Assembly: GCA_949752795.1 (NCBI GenBank)
Contig: OX457058.1
Span: forward strand, 37,078,587-37,142,586
Direction: 5' to 3'
From: Hyperoodon ampullatus
Taxonomy: Eukaryota; Chordata; Mammalia; Artiodactyla; Ziphiidae
DNA: 64,000 nucleotides
Shown: positions 1 through 10,850 of the stretch, piece after piece
Layout: each line of letters opens with the position of its first letter
Position numbering within the stretch: position 1 is the first letter of the stretch
Made by a program: the position numbers and the translations under genes
Notes under the pieces: generated by a model
Seen by the model: the letters and a program-made list of their open reading frames with translations, nothing else
What the model was told of the DNA's origin: nothing
Database searches by the model: none

Positions 1-237
1 AGTCTCCTTCTTGAAAAAAAGCCATTCTCATCTTGATGGCATCGTCCCTCTCAGTCTGAGTGTACCTTTTCTTTGCTGTTGGTACCATTTTCAGTAGGAG
101 AGATGCCCAGAGCTCCTTCTCATACAGAATCATCATCAAATACAAGTAGTAGGAAGTCGAGTTTTCTTTAATCTTTGGAAAACAGAAGATTTGGTCTGAA
201 ATTATGACAAGTAACTTGTGAATGTGTTGTCTTCTAG

Positions 238-536
238 GTCTGCAGAGTTCTCGAAGCAACCCCTCCATCCAGGCCACGCTCAATAAGACAGCGCTTTCCT
301 CTTCCCTCAACAGCCACCCACAGGCATCTACTCCCAAGGCCTCTGCGCTTCACTCTTCGCTCCGTCTCTTCTCCCTTAGCAACCCGTCTCTTTCCACCAC
401 AAACCTGAGCGGCCCCTCTCGGCGTAGGCAGCCTCCCGTCAGCCCTCTCACGCTTTCTCCTGGCCCCGAAGCACATCAAAGTTTCAGCAGACAGCTCTCT
501 TCAACCAGCCCACTGAAGCCGTATCCTGCCTCTCAG
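238..536 (+). CDS. CRTC3: CRTC3 internal coding exon (probably exon 11 of 15)
   Basis: CRTC3 is a coactivator that binds CREB on cAMP-response promoters and shuttles between cytoplasm and nucleus. SIK-type kinases drive 14-3-3 binding and cytoplasmic retention, and dephosphorylation releases it. The exon starts after 'cttctag' and ends before 'gtaaaa'; its first base pair completes a split Gly codon, and it gives 100 codons with the split base. The product starts GLQSSRSNPSIQATLNK and contains RLFSLSNPSLSTTNL and SRRRQPPVSPLTLSPGPE, blocks strongly conserved in CRTC family members. From family knowledge, the RLFSLSNPS area is near the third SIK/14-3-3 site, and PPVSP and LSPG are proline-directed sites. 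The open frame runs past the donor to a stop at 716, so retention of this intron would truncate the protein. The choice of CRTC3 over CRTC1/2 rests on the C terminus in the last exon. Confidence 0.95.
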
Positions 537-2229
537 GTAAAAGCAAATGAACAGCGAAACAGACTGAAGCAGTTAGGAATTGGATTAGGTCCTCACACTG
601 AGCATTGTCTGGTGAGGTCTGAAATGCAGTCAGTTCTCACTTCTGTGCAAAATCAAATGATTCAGAATGCACTAATGATTTTCCAACAGCAGATTTGTTG
701 TGTTGATTGCTCTTAAGCAAACGCTGAACAGTTTGCAGCACTCTGGTGACGTTGGAGCTGGAGGAAAGGGTTGGGTATAGAGGGCTCAATCCAGGCATGT
801 CTGAAATAGCTGAGGGAAGCCAGGTTGGGATTTTAAATTTGGTATGGAAAATCAATAACTGACTCTATGAGCACTTTGAGCCACAGAGGAAATCCAAGGA
901 AGACATTTAAATACCTTCCTGAAGCTTTGATATTGGATTAGACCTCTTCCCTAATTACAACAACAGATTTCATCAACAATACTTCTGTTGTTGATGAAAT
1001 ACTAAGTACAATAGGATCATATCTCTGTAAAAGGACCCAAATAAATCTGTTTAGAAAGAGGCACATTTTGAAGTCACAAGCCTGTTACAGAAATTTAGGG
1101 TGGGAAGGTCGTATTTTGACTTGTTGACTTTGTTTCTATTCTAAGTTCTTAGGGTGGCTCTTACTACCATCATGAATATGTTTTTAACCTGTTGGTCACT
1201 CCCTAGATACATTATAACATCACTTACTCACCACTTCACTCTAAATGAGTAATGATTTAGCAAGAAAGAGTTGACAGAGCACAGCAGAAGGAGTTAGCAG
1301 GTCCAGTTATTAGTCACTCTTTACCAATTAGTAGCTACGGGATCTTTATTATATGAGTAATCCCTTTCGGGAGAGGGTAAGAGGGTATTTCATAGTTTTT
1401 TTAATGGTTATTTTAATGTTATTGGATTGCCTTTTATTCTATTTTGCACGATTATTTTATAGGATATAAAAATATTACTCCTGCTTTCTAGTTACATTTT
1501 AAGGAAAGATAAAAAGCATCCTTTTAAAGATATTTTCATTTTTTGTTTGCTTAATATTTTAAAATATATTTTTTTAAAATCAATGTTATTCGTGCACATA
1601 ATTTAAAAAGTCAAATACTTCTAAAGGGCTTGTTGTGAAATTACAGTTGTCTTCCCCTCCCTCCCCGACTAGCCATATTTCTCACTGCGTGGAGATGGCT
1701 ACTTTTGACTATTCTAGCTACTCTTTTTGGTATATCAGCATTATTTCATGCTTATTTTGTTCTAGATTTTTAGTGTTAGGTACTATCTAATGACATCCTA
1801 CCATGGAAGATTAGGGGTTAGTTCTCTTTCAACTCCCCCAATCCCCTCACTCCCCACTCCCCACACATATTTCCTACTCACCCTCCTTATCTTCACAATG
1901 TGGTTTATTATAGTTTTGATTAGAGCAATACTCAGTGTTTAGTGTTTTCATGGTTATAATAATGCAATCAGAGTTGAACCATAGTTTACTATGAAATAAC
2001 AAAATGAACATCTTTTTCTCCTGGGAGTTAATAAATGTCTTACTTTTTTCTCTGTATGTATTACTTATTCAATCCCAAGCTCTCAGGGTTGGGTAGATCT
2101 CCTCTCAATACAGTTAAAAATGAATCCTCTAGTAGCTTTATAAGAAAGAGTACATGTGACCTGGTGTGACTTCACCGTGTCTTCATTCTGCCCACCATTT
2201 AACTAATAATTGGCTAAGCATATGATTCA

Positions 2230-3960
2230 AATTTAAAATAATTTTCTCTTGAAATTTTGAAGGTATTAATCCATTGCCTTTTAGTTTCTAGAGTTGCTAT
2301 TGAGAATTCCAATGCCATTCTGATTCTTAATAGTTTGAATTAAATTTCCTTCTTTTTCCCCTCGGGAGGCTTGTGTAATCTTCTTTTTGTCCCTAGTGTT
2401 CTGAAACTTGAAGATAATGTGGCTTTATATGAGTCTGGCTCTTTGGTGAGTTTCTTCAATCTGGAAACTCATTGCCTTCATTTCTGGGAAATTTTCCTTA
2501 ATTATTTCTTCAACGATTTCTTCTCTTCAATTTTCTCTGTTTTCTCTTGAATGTATGAATGTTGGATGTCCTGTACTTTTCCTCTAACATCTTATTTTTT
2601 CTCTCCTCTTTTCTCTCTCTGTCTTTTTTCTCATCTTTCTGGAAGAGTTTCTCACCATTATTTTCCACCCTTATGTTGCGGTTTTCATGTCTGCTCTCAT
2701 ACTTTTAAATTGCCAAGAATTTTTTTGTTCTTCTTCTCTGAATGTTCCTTTTTTATAGCATCATACTTATTCCATGGACGCCATATCATCTTTGATCTCT
2801 TTGAGGTTTTTAGTGGTCATTTTTATTCCGGTTTCTTTTATTTTTATTTTTTGTAATACGAATTTTCCAAATTGCATAGAAGTAGAGAACATAATATAAT
2901 GAATCCTCTATACCCATCATCTAGCCTCAGCAATCATCAGCATTTTTATAATCTTGTTTTATTCATATCCCTACTTTTTTTTTAATATGTATATATTTTT
3001 TGGCTGTGCCGTACGGCACGTGGAGTCTAAGTACCCCGACCAGGGATCGAACCCATGCCCCTTGCATTGTAAGTGCAGAGTCTTAACCACTGGACCACCA
3101 GGGAAGTCCTCCATATCCCTACTTAAAAAAAATGTATATAGAGGTACATATTACAAAAAGTTTAATATGTATTTCTAACAGATAAGGATTTTTTAATAGC
3201 TCTAAATATTATAATGATAATGTTGTTTTTCATGACTACTTCTTCCTACATAGACTTCTCCAAGTTTCTTTTCTCAGTTTGACTGCTTGGGTCTCTGACT
3301 TTCATTCACATGTTTTCCTCATGGTCTGGTGATCCTTGGCACCCTGCTCATGTTTATGAACAGGACACACACACACAAAAACTGACTGGAAGCTCTGTGT
3401 AGGTGGGTGGGCTTGTTGAGTATGGTCTTCATGGTAGAGTGATCTAGCTCAGCCATTTCCTTGGGGAACCTCTGGTGTCATAAGTTGGATTTTCTCCCAG
3501 CCTGGTCAGATCCCCAAAGGATGCTATCCCGATCTTGCTCCTGGCATGTGCCTGGATCCCAGCACTCTGAGAGCTGAGTTGGGAAAGAGAGGTGGAGGAC
3601 TCAAGATGCGATAGTGGGCTTTCTCAGAAGCCCTGTGTTTTCAGGAGTGCCTCGCCTTCTAGGGTGTGTTGCACCCCATCCAGAGACCCTGAGCTGTACT
3701 CTCTCCAGAGCACAGCCCTCAGTCTCCCGCCGTGCAAGAGCTCTGGAACCTAACTGCTTCCCATGAGCTCCTCCAGGTTTAGCTCCATCTTCACCCGTTG
3801 CTGCCTGCTGCCCCAGTTCCAGACCCCTTTAGGGATTCTGTGATGTAAACCAGAGTGTCTCTTGATTTTCCCCGCTGCCAGCTTAGCATTTGGCTTTCTC
3901 AGCTCTGCTCAACTAGCTACTACTTGTCCATCTGCTTTTCATTTTCCAAATTTTGTTGCC
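2230..3960. mobile_element. Ancient L1 (L1M-type) remnant
   Basis: The T-rich block with 'ttatttcttcaacgatttc' and the later GC-rich part with repeated 'ctctgg/ctcc' phrases look like the degenerate terminal parts of an old mammalian L1. It is interrupted at 2976-3111 by a SINE. Orientation and subfamily cannot be fixed by eye. Confidence 0.5.
2976..3111 (-). mobile_element. CHR-type tRNA-derived SINE, inserted in old L1
   Basis: Reading the minus strand gives the typical start 'ggacttccctggtggtcc' followed by the tRNA-like B-box region and a T-rich (A-rich on minus) end at 2976. Exact 12-bp target duplications 'catatccctact' flank it at 2964-2975 and 3112-3123. Confidence 0.92.
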
Positions 3961-4446
3961 ATTTTCTTCTTTCTCATTATCTTTGTCCTCGTGTTGTTAC
4001 TTATCCTTTCATGTTGTTTATGTTTTAGTGTTGTTTATTAATGTTTATGGTTGTTTAATGTTGTTTTAGGGGTTTTAGGAGAGTTTTGGGAGACAGCAGA
4101 GCTAAATACTTTTTTCAGTCTTCCATTTTTAACCAGAAGTTTTGGCTGTGAAAAAACAAACATGATTTTCACTGAGAAAACTGAGATGAAACTGGTTAAA
4201 TTGGATGGGTTTTGTTTTGTTTGTTTTTTAAGACAATAGAAGTTGTCATTGAATGGAAAATGTTTTGTGGGGAAGTGAGATTTGAGATATACTTTGAAGC
4301 ATACAGAACTGGGCTTCTCAGAGCATAGTATAGACTATCAGGGTGAGGAAAATCTCAGGGTTTTTCCTCACTTTGACATTTCCTAATCATAAAGGACTTA
4401 CTACTAGAAACTCAGAAGCTAAGTAGTTGGTGGCTTTGTTTTTCAG

Positions 4447-4647
4447 ATGGTATCCTCAGATCGAAGCCCGCTCTCCTTCCTGCCCACAGAAGCTCAAGCC
4501 CAAGTGTCACCCCCGCCTCCTTACCCCACGCCCCAGGACCTCCCCCAGCCTCTGCTACAGCAGCCCCACGCCCAGGAGCCCGCTGCTCAGCAGCCCCAGG
4601 CAGCCCCATCGCTGCCCCAGTCAGACTTCCAGCTCCTCACGGCCCAG
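4447..4647 (+). CDS. CRTC3: CRTC3 internal coding exon (probably exon 12)
   Basis: The exon follows 'tttttcag' and ends 'gcccag|gtgagt'. It is 201 nt, exactly 67 codons, phase 0 at both ends. The product starts MVSSDRSPLSFLPTEAQAQ and is rich in Pro and Gln (PPPPYPTPQ, QQPQAAP), as expected for the disordered transactivation half of a CRTC protein. It ends SDFQLLTAQ. An 87-nt intron separates it from the next exon. Confidence 0.95.
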
Positions 4648-4734
4648 GTGAGTCCCACTGGGAACACCAGGAGGAGGGAACGCTTAGGTCTCCCCGAGTT
4701 CCAAGCTAAATGGTCCCCTCCTTCTTTCCTGAAG

Positions 4735-4815
4735 GGCTCATCTTTGACCAGCTTCTTCCCAGATGTGAGCTTTGACCAGCAGTCCATGAGGCCAGGCCCA
4801 GCCTTTACTCAGCAG
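4735..4815 (+). CDS. CRTC3: CRTC3 internal coding exon (probably exon 13)
   Basis: This is an 81-nt, 27-codon exon between 'tttcctgaag' and 'gtgagtgg', in phase 0 on both sides. It encodes GSSLTSFFPDVSFDQQ and then SMRPGPAFTQQ, the CRTC3-specific linker before the acidic C-terminal activation domain. The acceptor is preceded by a C/T-rich tract. The exon could be skipped without changing frame, since its length is a multiple of three. Confidence 0.94.
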
Positions 4816-6262
4816 GTGAGTGGTCGCCGGGGCCTGCCTCTTCCTCGGAGCAGGAACTGCTACAGTCAGGCCTCTTCCGTGCGTGGAACCCACACCAAAC
4901 AGACTCAGTACTGCACTCCTCTGACCTCAGGTGTGCTCAGCGGCTGGGAGAGCCTGGCACCGCCCCAAGCCCTAGAGGCTGGTGCTGGCTGCCTTATTTA
5001 ATCGTCAGGCCTCAGCAGAGGACCTGTTTGAACAAGTGGTAGAAGACTTGTGATGACACTCTAGCCATAGAATTGTAGAGTCATTGATGCTGGAAGGAAC
5101 TGTAGCAACTCACAGATCTGTCTATCATGTTGAGGAGACTCAGACCCAGGGAGGGGCTTTGCCTCGGCCTGAGTTGCTGTGCCCCGCATAGTGTGTGGCC
5201 TCCTGGGAGCTCGTCCTGGCTGGGGCAGGGGTCAATCCCAAAGGTACTTTCATTCAGGCTTTTGCTTTTGCTTTTTAGTTTCTTCCTAACACAGACCATT
5301 TTTTAATATCCCTAGATTTTATAATATTCAATAATTATGGTTTGGGCTCCAGGATACATTATGGAGAGAAGGAAGAGCACTTTCCAGAACTTAATAATAA
5401 TAACAGTAAAATAAATAAAGACAGATGTTTCCTGAATAGGCCATGGGGAAGCCTCGTGGTAAGAACCAATAGTCCTTGCCTCCCCAATTTCTAAAGAAGC
5501 CATTTGAGTCTAGGTGAGTCAGTGTGTTTCTGAAAAAATGATGGAAACTCCTACTTTTGAAAGATTTTTTAAAATAGTTTAAAAATTAATTTCAGGAATG
5601 GCACCTAAAGTAGGCCCCAGAAACTGGGAACTTCATGGTGATCTGTACATATTGAAGTTTCTCTGGTACTCAAAGGTTATATAGTTAATAAATTTTCATT
5701 AACAAAAAAATAAAAATAAAAAAAATAAATAAGTAAAGTAGGCCCCAGTTCTAACCCATCCTCATAGAGGCTTTCTCGCAGAGAGGGGCTTGCCTGTGGT
5801 TCCTCCCTCTGAGTGAGCGAAGGAGAAGGTTCTGCTTTCTTGTTTTTCTAGAAACCAAAGAGGAAAAGAGCCCATCACTTCCTTGGTTACAGACAGGGCT
5901 TTTGAAGGGCTCCACAGGTGGTAGTTTCCAGAGGCCTTTGTGTGCTGAGGAGGGGAGGTAGCTGAGACCAGAGGGCCCACAGAAACCATGGCCAGTGGTG
6001 TCCCCTGGGATGGCATAGAGGGCCAGGCAGTGTGCAAACAGGGACAAGTGTGGCCCTCAGGGACCCCTCCTCTACCGCAGCATCCCCCTGCCTGAGCAGA
6101 ATGTTCTGTGTAGGCTGTCGCAGCGGCCGGGTACTCTGGGATCCTAGAGAGAAGGGACTGTAAGAGAGCGTTCGTGTCTGGTTTTGCTTCGGGAGCACAC
6201 TGCACTGTTCTGTCCTTGGAAACAGAGACGGTCCCTTACAACGTGACCTTTGTTGCTTCCAG
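4816..6262 (+). other. CRTC3: CRTC3 intron
   Basis: This 1.45-kb intron runs from 'gtgagtgg' to 'cttccag'. Apart from the retrocopy at 5621-5733 I see no recognisable element. Open frames on the minus strand around 5750-6200 have no family resemblance and overlap one another. Confidence 0.85.
5621..5733 (+). pseudogene. 5'-truncated processed retrocopy of an unidentified mRNA 3' end
   Basis: A 113-bp insert sits between two exact 15-bp copies of 'taaagtaggccccag' (5606-5620 and 5734-5748). It has AATAAA at 5687-5692 and, 14 nt later, an impure A-rich tail. This is the layout of a transcript 3' end copied back by L1 machinery. It lies within the CRTC3 intron 4816-6262. No coding part is included and the parent gene is not recognised. 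Confidence 0.8.
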
Positions 6263-6365
6263 GTGCCCCTGGTGCAACAAGGTCCCCGAGAACCACAGGA
6301 CTCCTTTCATTTGAGACCAAACATGTATTCCAACTGCGGGAATTTCCCAAACACCATCCTGACAG
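6263..6365 (+). CDS. CRTC3: CRTC3 internal coding exon (probably exon 14)
   Basis: The acceptor is 'gttgcttccag' and the donor is 'acag|gtgagt'. The exon is 103 nt, 34 codons plus one base, so skipping it would shift the frame. The product starts VPLVQQGPREPQDSFHLRP and continues NMYSNCGNFPNTILT, matching the CRTC3 segment before the activation domain. The last G joins the first AA of the next exon to make a Glu codon. Confidence 0.94.
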
Positions 6366-6818
6366 GTGAGTGCTGCTTCTTTTATTTCACTGTGTTTCTA
6401 CAGATACCACTGTAAGATAGTTTAGACAACATAACATTATATGAAGCAGAAAATGAAAGTCCTGCAGCTCAACTTTACCTTTCTGAGATGCAGGTGACCA
6501 GCCCCAGAGACTGTGAGGCAGTGGGGAAGGGGCCTGGTGACCCAAGCCTTTTCCGAACTACTTAACTTCCCATGATTGACAACTGTTCCAAGGGAGAAAA
6601 CCTGCAAAACTGGGAGTTGTGGGACTGACTGAAAAGAACATAGATTCCAGAGCAAAACCATAGGCCCAGGAGTGGTTGGGACACAGGTTATGACTGTCCT
6701 GGTTGGGAAGATGACAGGAGCGGCATTTTGGGGGTTGTCATCAGTTGTGTCCTTTTAGTGACCTGGGCCCTCACGCCTCCTAATCCGCATTGTTTTCCCC
6801 TCCCACTGCCCTTTCCAG
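6366..6818 (+). other. CRTC3: CRTC3 last intron
   Basis: A 453-nt intron with a consensus GTGAGT donor and a pyrimidine-rich acceptor. No repeat or other feature was recognised in it. Confidence 0.85.
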
Positions 6819-7027
6819 AAGACTCGAGCACCAGCCTGTTCAAAGACCTCGGCAGTGCTCTGGCAGGCATGCCCGAGGTCAGCCTAAACGTGGACACTCC
6901 GTTTCCATTGGAAGAAGAGCTCCAGATCGAACCCCTGAGCTTGGACGGACTCAGCATGCTAAGTGATTCCAGCCTGGGCCTGCTCGACCCCTCTATTGAA
7001 GAGGCGCTTCGAGCTGACCGACTGTGA
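6819..7027 (+). CDS. CRTC3: CRTC3 terminal coding exon with stop codon
   Basis: The acceptor is 'ctttccag' at 6811-6818. The exon encodes EDSSTSLFKDLGSALAGMP, then an acidic and hydrophobic activation segment (FPLEEELQIEPLSLDGL), and ends EEALRADRL with TGA at 7025-7027. The LSLDGL...LSDSS...DPS...RADRL ending separates CRTC3 from CRTC1 and CRTC2, whose termini read differently around the same DGL core. Nothing is broken: the five exons join into one open frame of 297 residues, roughly the C-terminal half of a protein of about 620. The upstream exons, with the CREB-binding and calcineurin-docking parts, lie before this window. Confidence 0.96.
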
Positions 7028-10000
7028 ACAGAAGGGAACGGGGCGGGAGGGCTTGTTTCTGAGACAGAACGGAATAGGACAGAGCCAGCTGCAGCCCTGG
7101 GCGTTAGTTATCGCGGGCTCTGACACGGAAGGAACCAATTCCTTGGTTCCCAGCTCTCAGACGAGGTCCCATCTCAGATGCCGTGGCTCATTCTAGACCA
7201 CAGAGCTGGGCGCCGCCCCTCAGGCCTGCGGCACAGGTCCTGTTGCTGCAGGCAGGCTGCTCTGGGGCTTCCGATGAATTGGTCGTCACCACAACCGTTA
7301 CATCTTTTACTGGCCATCTAATCGGTCAGTGTGTAAAAATATAGCAAGAGGCCTCAGTAGCCTTGTGTAGTGCTCAGAACCACTGATCTCAATCAACACT
7401 GAAGAAAGGACCCGGAGTGGGGGGCAGTTAGGGGCCACAGGCCTTCGGAAGTTGGCTCAGCATCCAGCAACGGTACCACAGCCCCACGATGCTTTCTCTG
7501 ATCGTGCCTCAGCGGCGGCAGGATGTTCTAGGGCAGAGCGGAGGGCCAGGGCTCTCTCAGAAGCCTCAATTCTAACATGAAGAAGGCTTTTTACCACAAG
7601 TCCAAGAACAGACTTGAGTTAAGCAAACTGAATTCTAATTTGTTTCCCCCACCCCCCAGTTTGTAATCTCTTTTCTGCTGCTTCAGAACCCCTTTTCCTA
7701 TGGACAAGAGGAAAAGGAAGACTATTTTATTCAGTCACTGAAAAAAAAAAAAAAAATCCCCTGGTAATAGATGAGCCTGAAGAGAACGGTGCTTCTTCTT
7801 GGAGGCTGGGGAAGAGAGAAAGGGGGCTGCAGTATCTCAGAGACACACGAAGTCCTCCAGACAAGTTCCGGACCATACAGTCCTCCCTCTCTACAGACCA
7901 GCTGGAGGGAGTGGCTGGAGGTCTGGATTGGGCCCACCCAGCAGCTGCGCAGCAGCAAAGGGAAGCTGTTTCTCTGTGGAATGGGGGTGGTTCATGTAAC
8001 CCCACTAGACTGTTAAGCTCCTTGAGGGCAGGGACTGTGCCTTAGTCATCATCGAACCCCTAGCACCTAACAAGTGCCTGGCGCTGGGCAGGTGCTGCAG
8101 AACCGTGCGTCAAATGCACACGTGAATGAGTGAATGAATGCACAAATGAATGAATCTGCTTTGCTGTGAGGCAGTCTAATCTTTCACTGTTCCTATCCCT
8201 TACCAAATCTTCTCAGAGCTTCAGCTTTTCTAACACTTGTGCCTGTGGTTAAGTTAAGCACGCACTTTAATATGCTTTTAACACTAGGTGACCAAATCCA
8301 CGGTTAGACTGCACGCCCTGTTCTCCTCCAGAGTATGCAGGTAGGTGGAAACTGTCTTCTGAGTGCATCCAGAATGGCTCAGCAAACTGAGGCCTCCCAC
8401 CTGCCGGGACCTCAGGGGTCCTGGCCACCTCAAAAGATCTTCCCTCTCAGACCCAGGTTTTGCTCTCGATTGTGTTGGGAAGAGATTCATTCTCTGAGGT
8501 TGAAGAAATAGTCTATAGTAAAATGAAGGCCTAATTTATGAAACCATCATTAGTCATCAGTTTCTTAGCACAAAACAGTATTACTATATTTCCACCACCA
8601 CCTGCCCCCTCTGACTTAGTCCAGGCCAGCCCTTGACCAGAAACCTCATGGGTGGGTTTGGAAGCCGTCTGGGGAGGAGGGTGGGCAACGGGGCCGAATG
8701 CGGGCATGGGTGGACAGCACAGAGAGGACAGACACACTGAAGGAGGGATGAAGATGTCGGAGCCTTTGCCCAGACAACCGGTGTCCTTCCAGGAGACACC
8801 AGGGGTGTTGCTGAAGGGTCCAGACTGCTCCCACCCAAAGAAGCAAGGCTGCACCTTGTGGGTCTGAATCTGACACGTGTGCCTGGTGGCCGGAGGGGTC
8901 TGTCACAGCGTCCTGGGCTGTTAACCTCTCCAGACCTTGTCCCATTTCCTTCTGTCTTCAGGGGGATCCCTTCCCTCCAGTCTTTCCAGTAACCTCGATC
9001 GTGCACTGCTCCATCTTCACTGTGGAGCCCAAGTCTTCCCGCCTCACGTTCACCCTGAACCCCCGCTACTGGATTAGGAAGTCAAACCAGAGTCCTCCCT
9101 GCCTGAGCTCTGGCTCAGGGAGAGGCAGTTGGCCTCCCCTTCGAAGCCATATTCCCAGTTAAACTTCCCGATCTCAGAGGGCAGTGACTTTTTGTTAAAG
9201 TAAAAGGGCCTTTCATCATACACAGCACCCCAGTGTGCCAAAAAAAGCCAGATCCTGGCTGCCTTTCCTGTGTCAGAGACCCCCAAATCTGATCTGGCCT
9301 TTCAGACAGGGAGGAGTGCTGATGTTGTAAGAGGTTTTTTTGAAAAATGGAGGTTCCAGGATAGTCTGCTCTTTACACAGTGCCTTACCCACGGGGATCA
9401 CTAGTGTCAGGGTCCCAACTGTTTGCACAGCAGCCCAGTCTTACAGCTAGACACCCCGAGCCCTACAGGACGAAGTGTGCTCCCCCTGGGCATTCACCAG
9501 GGACTCGTGGAAACGGAGGCTCTTGGGAAAAGTGACTTGTGTGGGTTGGTATAATGACAGTGAGGTTTAGCACTGAATTCAATTTGTCCTGAGGTCCATC
9601 CATCCCATCTTTTCCTGTGAAAAGGTTTTGGGCATTATATAACCCACGTTGCTTACATGGTGTCAAGGACACCCATGGACAGGGGTCGCCCTGACCTTCT
9701 CACTGCTGCCTTTGCAACAAACCAGGCGTGGTCCTTGGCATCTGAAGTGGCTGCAGACTTCAGAGTAAACTATTTTTCAGTATTTAGTTTTTCACAAGAA
9801 ATCGATGGTTGTACTACTCTCATTTACTAGCAGTTAAACAGCATAGCACTAAAAACCTATCTGTATTTTCTATTTTTCCCTTCTGTACGTTTGTGATTTT
9901 CAGGACATACAGTGTCAGGAGAAACTTTGATGATGTCAAGGTCAACATGAATTCTCCATTGTCCTGTTTCATTTCTCCTAAGTCTACTGTATATTACCCG

Positions 10001-10280
10001 AGCTGAAATCTATATTCCCGTCCATTTGCGTATTTGAAGACATTTCCAACTCCGCCTCTCATCGGCTCTTCTGATTCATGCACAGACGGTTCCAAGCGTG
10101 TGTCTTCCACTGCTTCGTGATGGAACCATCACAGCAACTAATCAGACTTCCCGCCAGTATCCTAGTTCCCAGGTCCCTTGTTAAACAATATTTAAAGATT
10201 GGAATTTGTATAAAGTAGCTTCCAAGTTTTATAATGCATCATTTTACATCTTTCGTAATTAAAAGCAGCACAATAAGGTT
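7028..10280 (+). other. CRTC3: CRTC3 3' untranslated region
   Basis: The stretch after the stop codon has no credible reading frame and leads to an ATTAAA signal about 3.23 kb downstream, close to the length I recall for the mammalian CRTC3 3' UTR. It contains an A-run at 7741-7756 and an L2/MIR-type tail at about 8008-8155. The exact end is inferred. Confidence 0.7.
8008..8155 (+). repeat. L2/MIR 3'-end fragment in the CRTC3 3' UTR
   Basis: The phrase 'ctccttgagggcaggg' followed by 'agcacctaacaagtgcctgg' and a tail of GAATGA units is the signature of the L2/MIR shared 3' end, in the sense orientation. Confidence 0.7.
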
Positions 10281-10300
10281 GTATGTGCATTTGGTGTTTT
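10258..10300 (+). terminator. CRTC3: Probable CRTC3 polyadenylation signal and cleavage region
   Basis: ATTAAA (10258-10263) is followed about 15 nt later by 'caataagg' and a GT-rich stretch ('gttgtatgtgcatttggtgttttt'-type composition, 10278-10302), the usual order of hexamer, cleavage site and downstream element. No AATAAA lies closer. The distal position fits a long 3' UTR. Confidence 0.6.
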
Positions 10301-10850
10301 TCTTCAGCCTCGGGTGAGGTGAACTGGCGGAGAGCCCTTCTCGCTCAGCTCAGCCTGCAGTTAGAGATTTCTGGTCCGTGGCCTGCTTCTCACGTGTTCT
10401 TAATACTTGCTGTTGCGCCCAGTCCTGAGAGAAGTTCAGAAGGAAGTGGAGGCACGCTGTTCCTTTGAAGCCGCATGGACCCAGGACAGAGACATCATTG
10501 TAGGGGCTCAGGATTCTGCTCCCCCTGCTGGCGCCCCTTCCAGACCCCCCGCCTGCCCTCCCCTAAAACCCCTCCCCTTCTGAGGTTCAGGCCACTGACG
10601 CTACTCTGCCTCATGTACCGGGTCTTTAGCCCTTTCTCCCGTTTCACCAAAGACTTGGACTCTGTTTTCTACCCCCAGACCCCCTCCCCATGTCCCAGCA
10701 GGGCCCACAGCCCCGGACTATCCAACAGCAAACAGCCTCAGCTGCCTTCAGAGACCCACTTCCCCAGCCACACGCAGGGCTTGTCATAAAGGTGACTCTT
10801 CTGAAATCCTAGAAATCCCTTCTCCTACCCCAACTTCCTGAGCCACCATC
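10301..10850. other. Intergenic, no recognised feature
   Basis: C-rich sequence downstream of the CRTC3 end. No gene or clear repeat is seen, although the C/T-rich composition grades into the L2 tract that follows. Confidence 0.5.

Larger units (their letters stand above)
537..4446 (+). other. CRTC3: CRTC3 intron with old L1 and a SINE
   Basis: This 3.9-kb intron separates the first two exons of the window. The first 1.5 kb shows nothing recognisable apart from a perfect hairpin at 967-1000. About 1560-1750 resembles an L1M 3' UTR fragment, and 2230-3960 is an old L1 tract. About 4005-4065 is a simple, imperfect repeat of GTTGTTTA-like units. No extra exon is evident. Confidence 0.7.

Noticed and set aside
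537..716. Extension of the CRTC3 exon to the stop at 716
   Set aside because: The GTAAAA donor at 537 and clean continuity of the CRTC3 protein into the exon at 4447 show this is intron; kept only as a possible retention product.
4447..5001. 184-codon frame treated as a single exon
   Set aside because: It spans the two CRTC3 exons, the 87-nt intron between them and part of the next intron; canonical splice sites and the known protein argue for separate exons.
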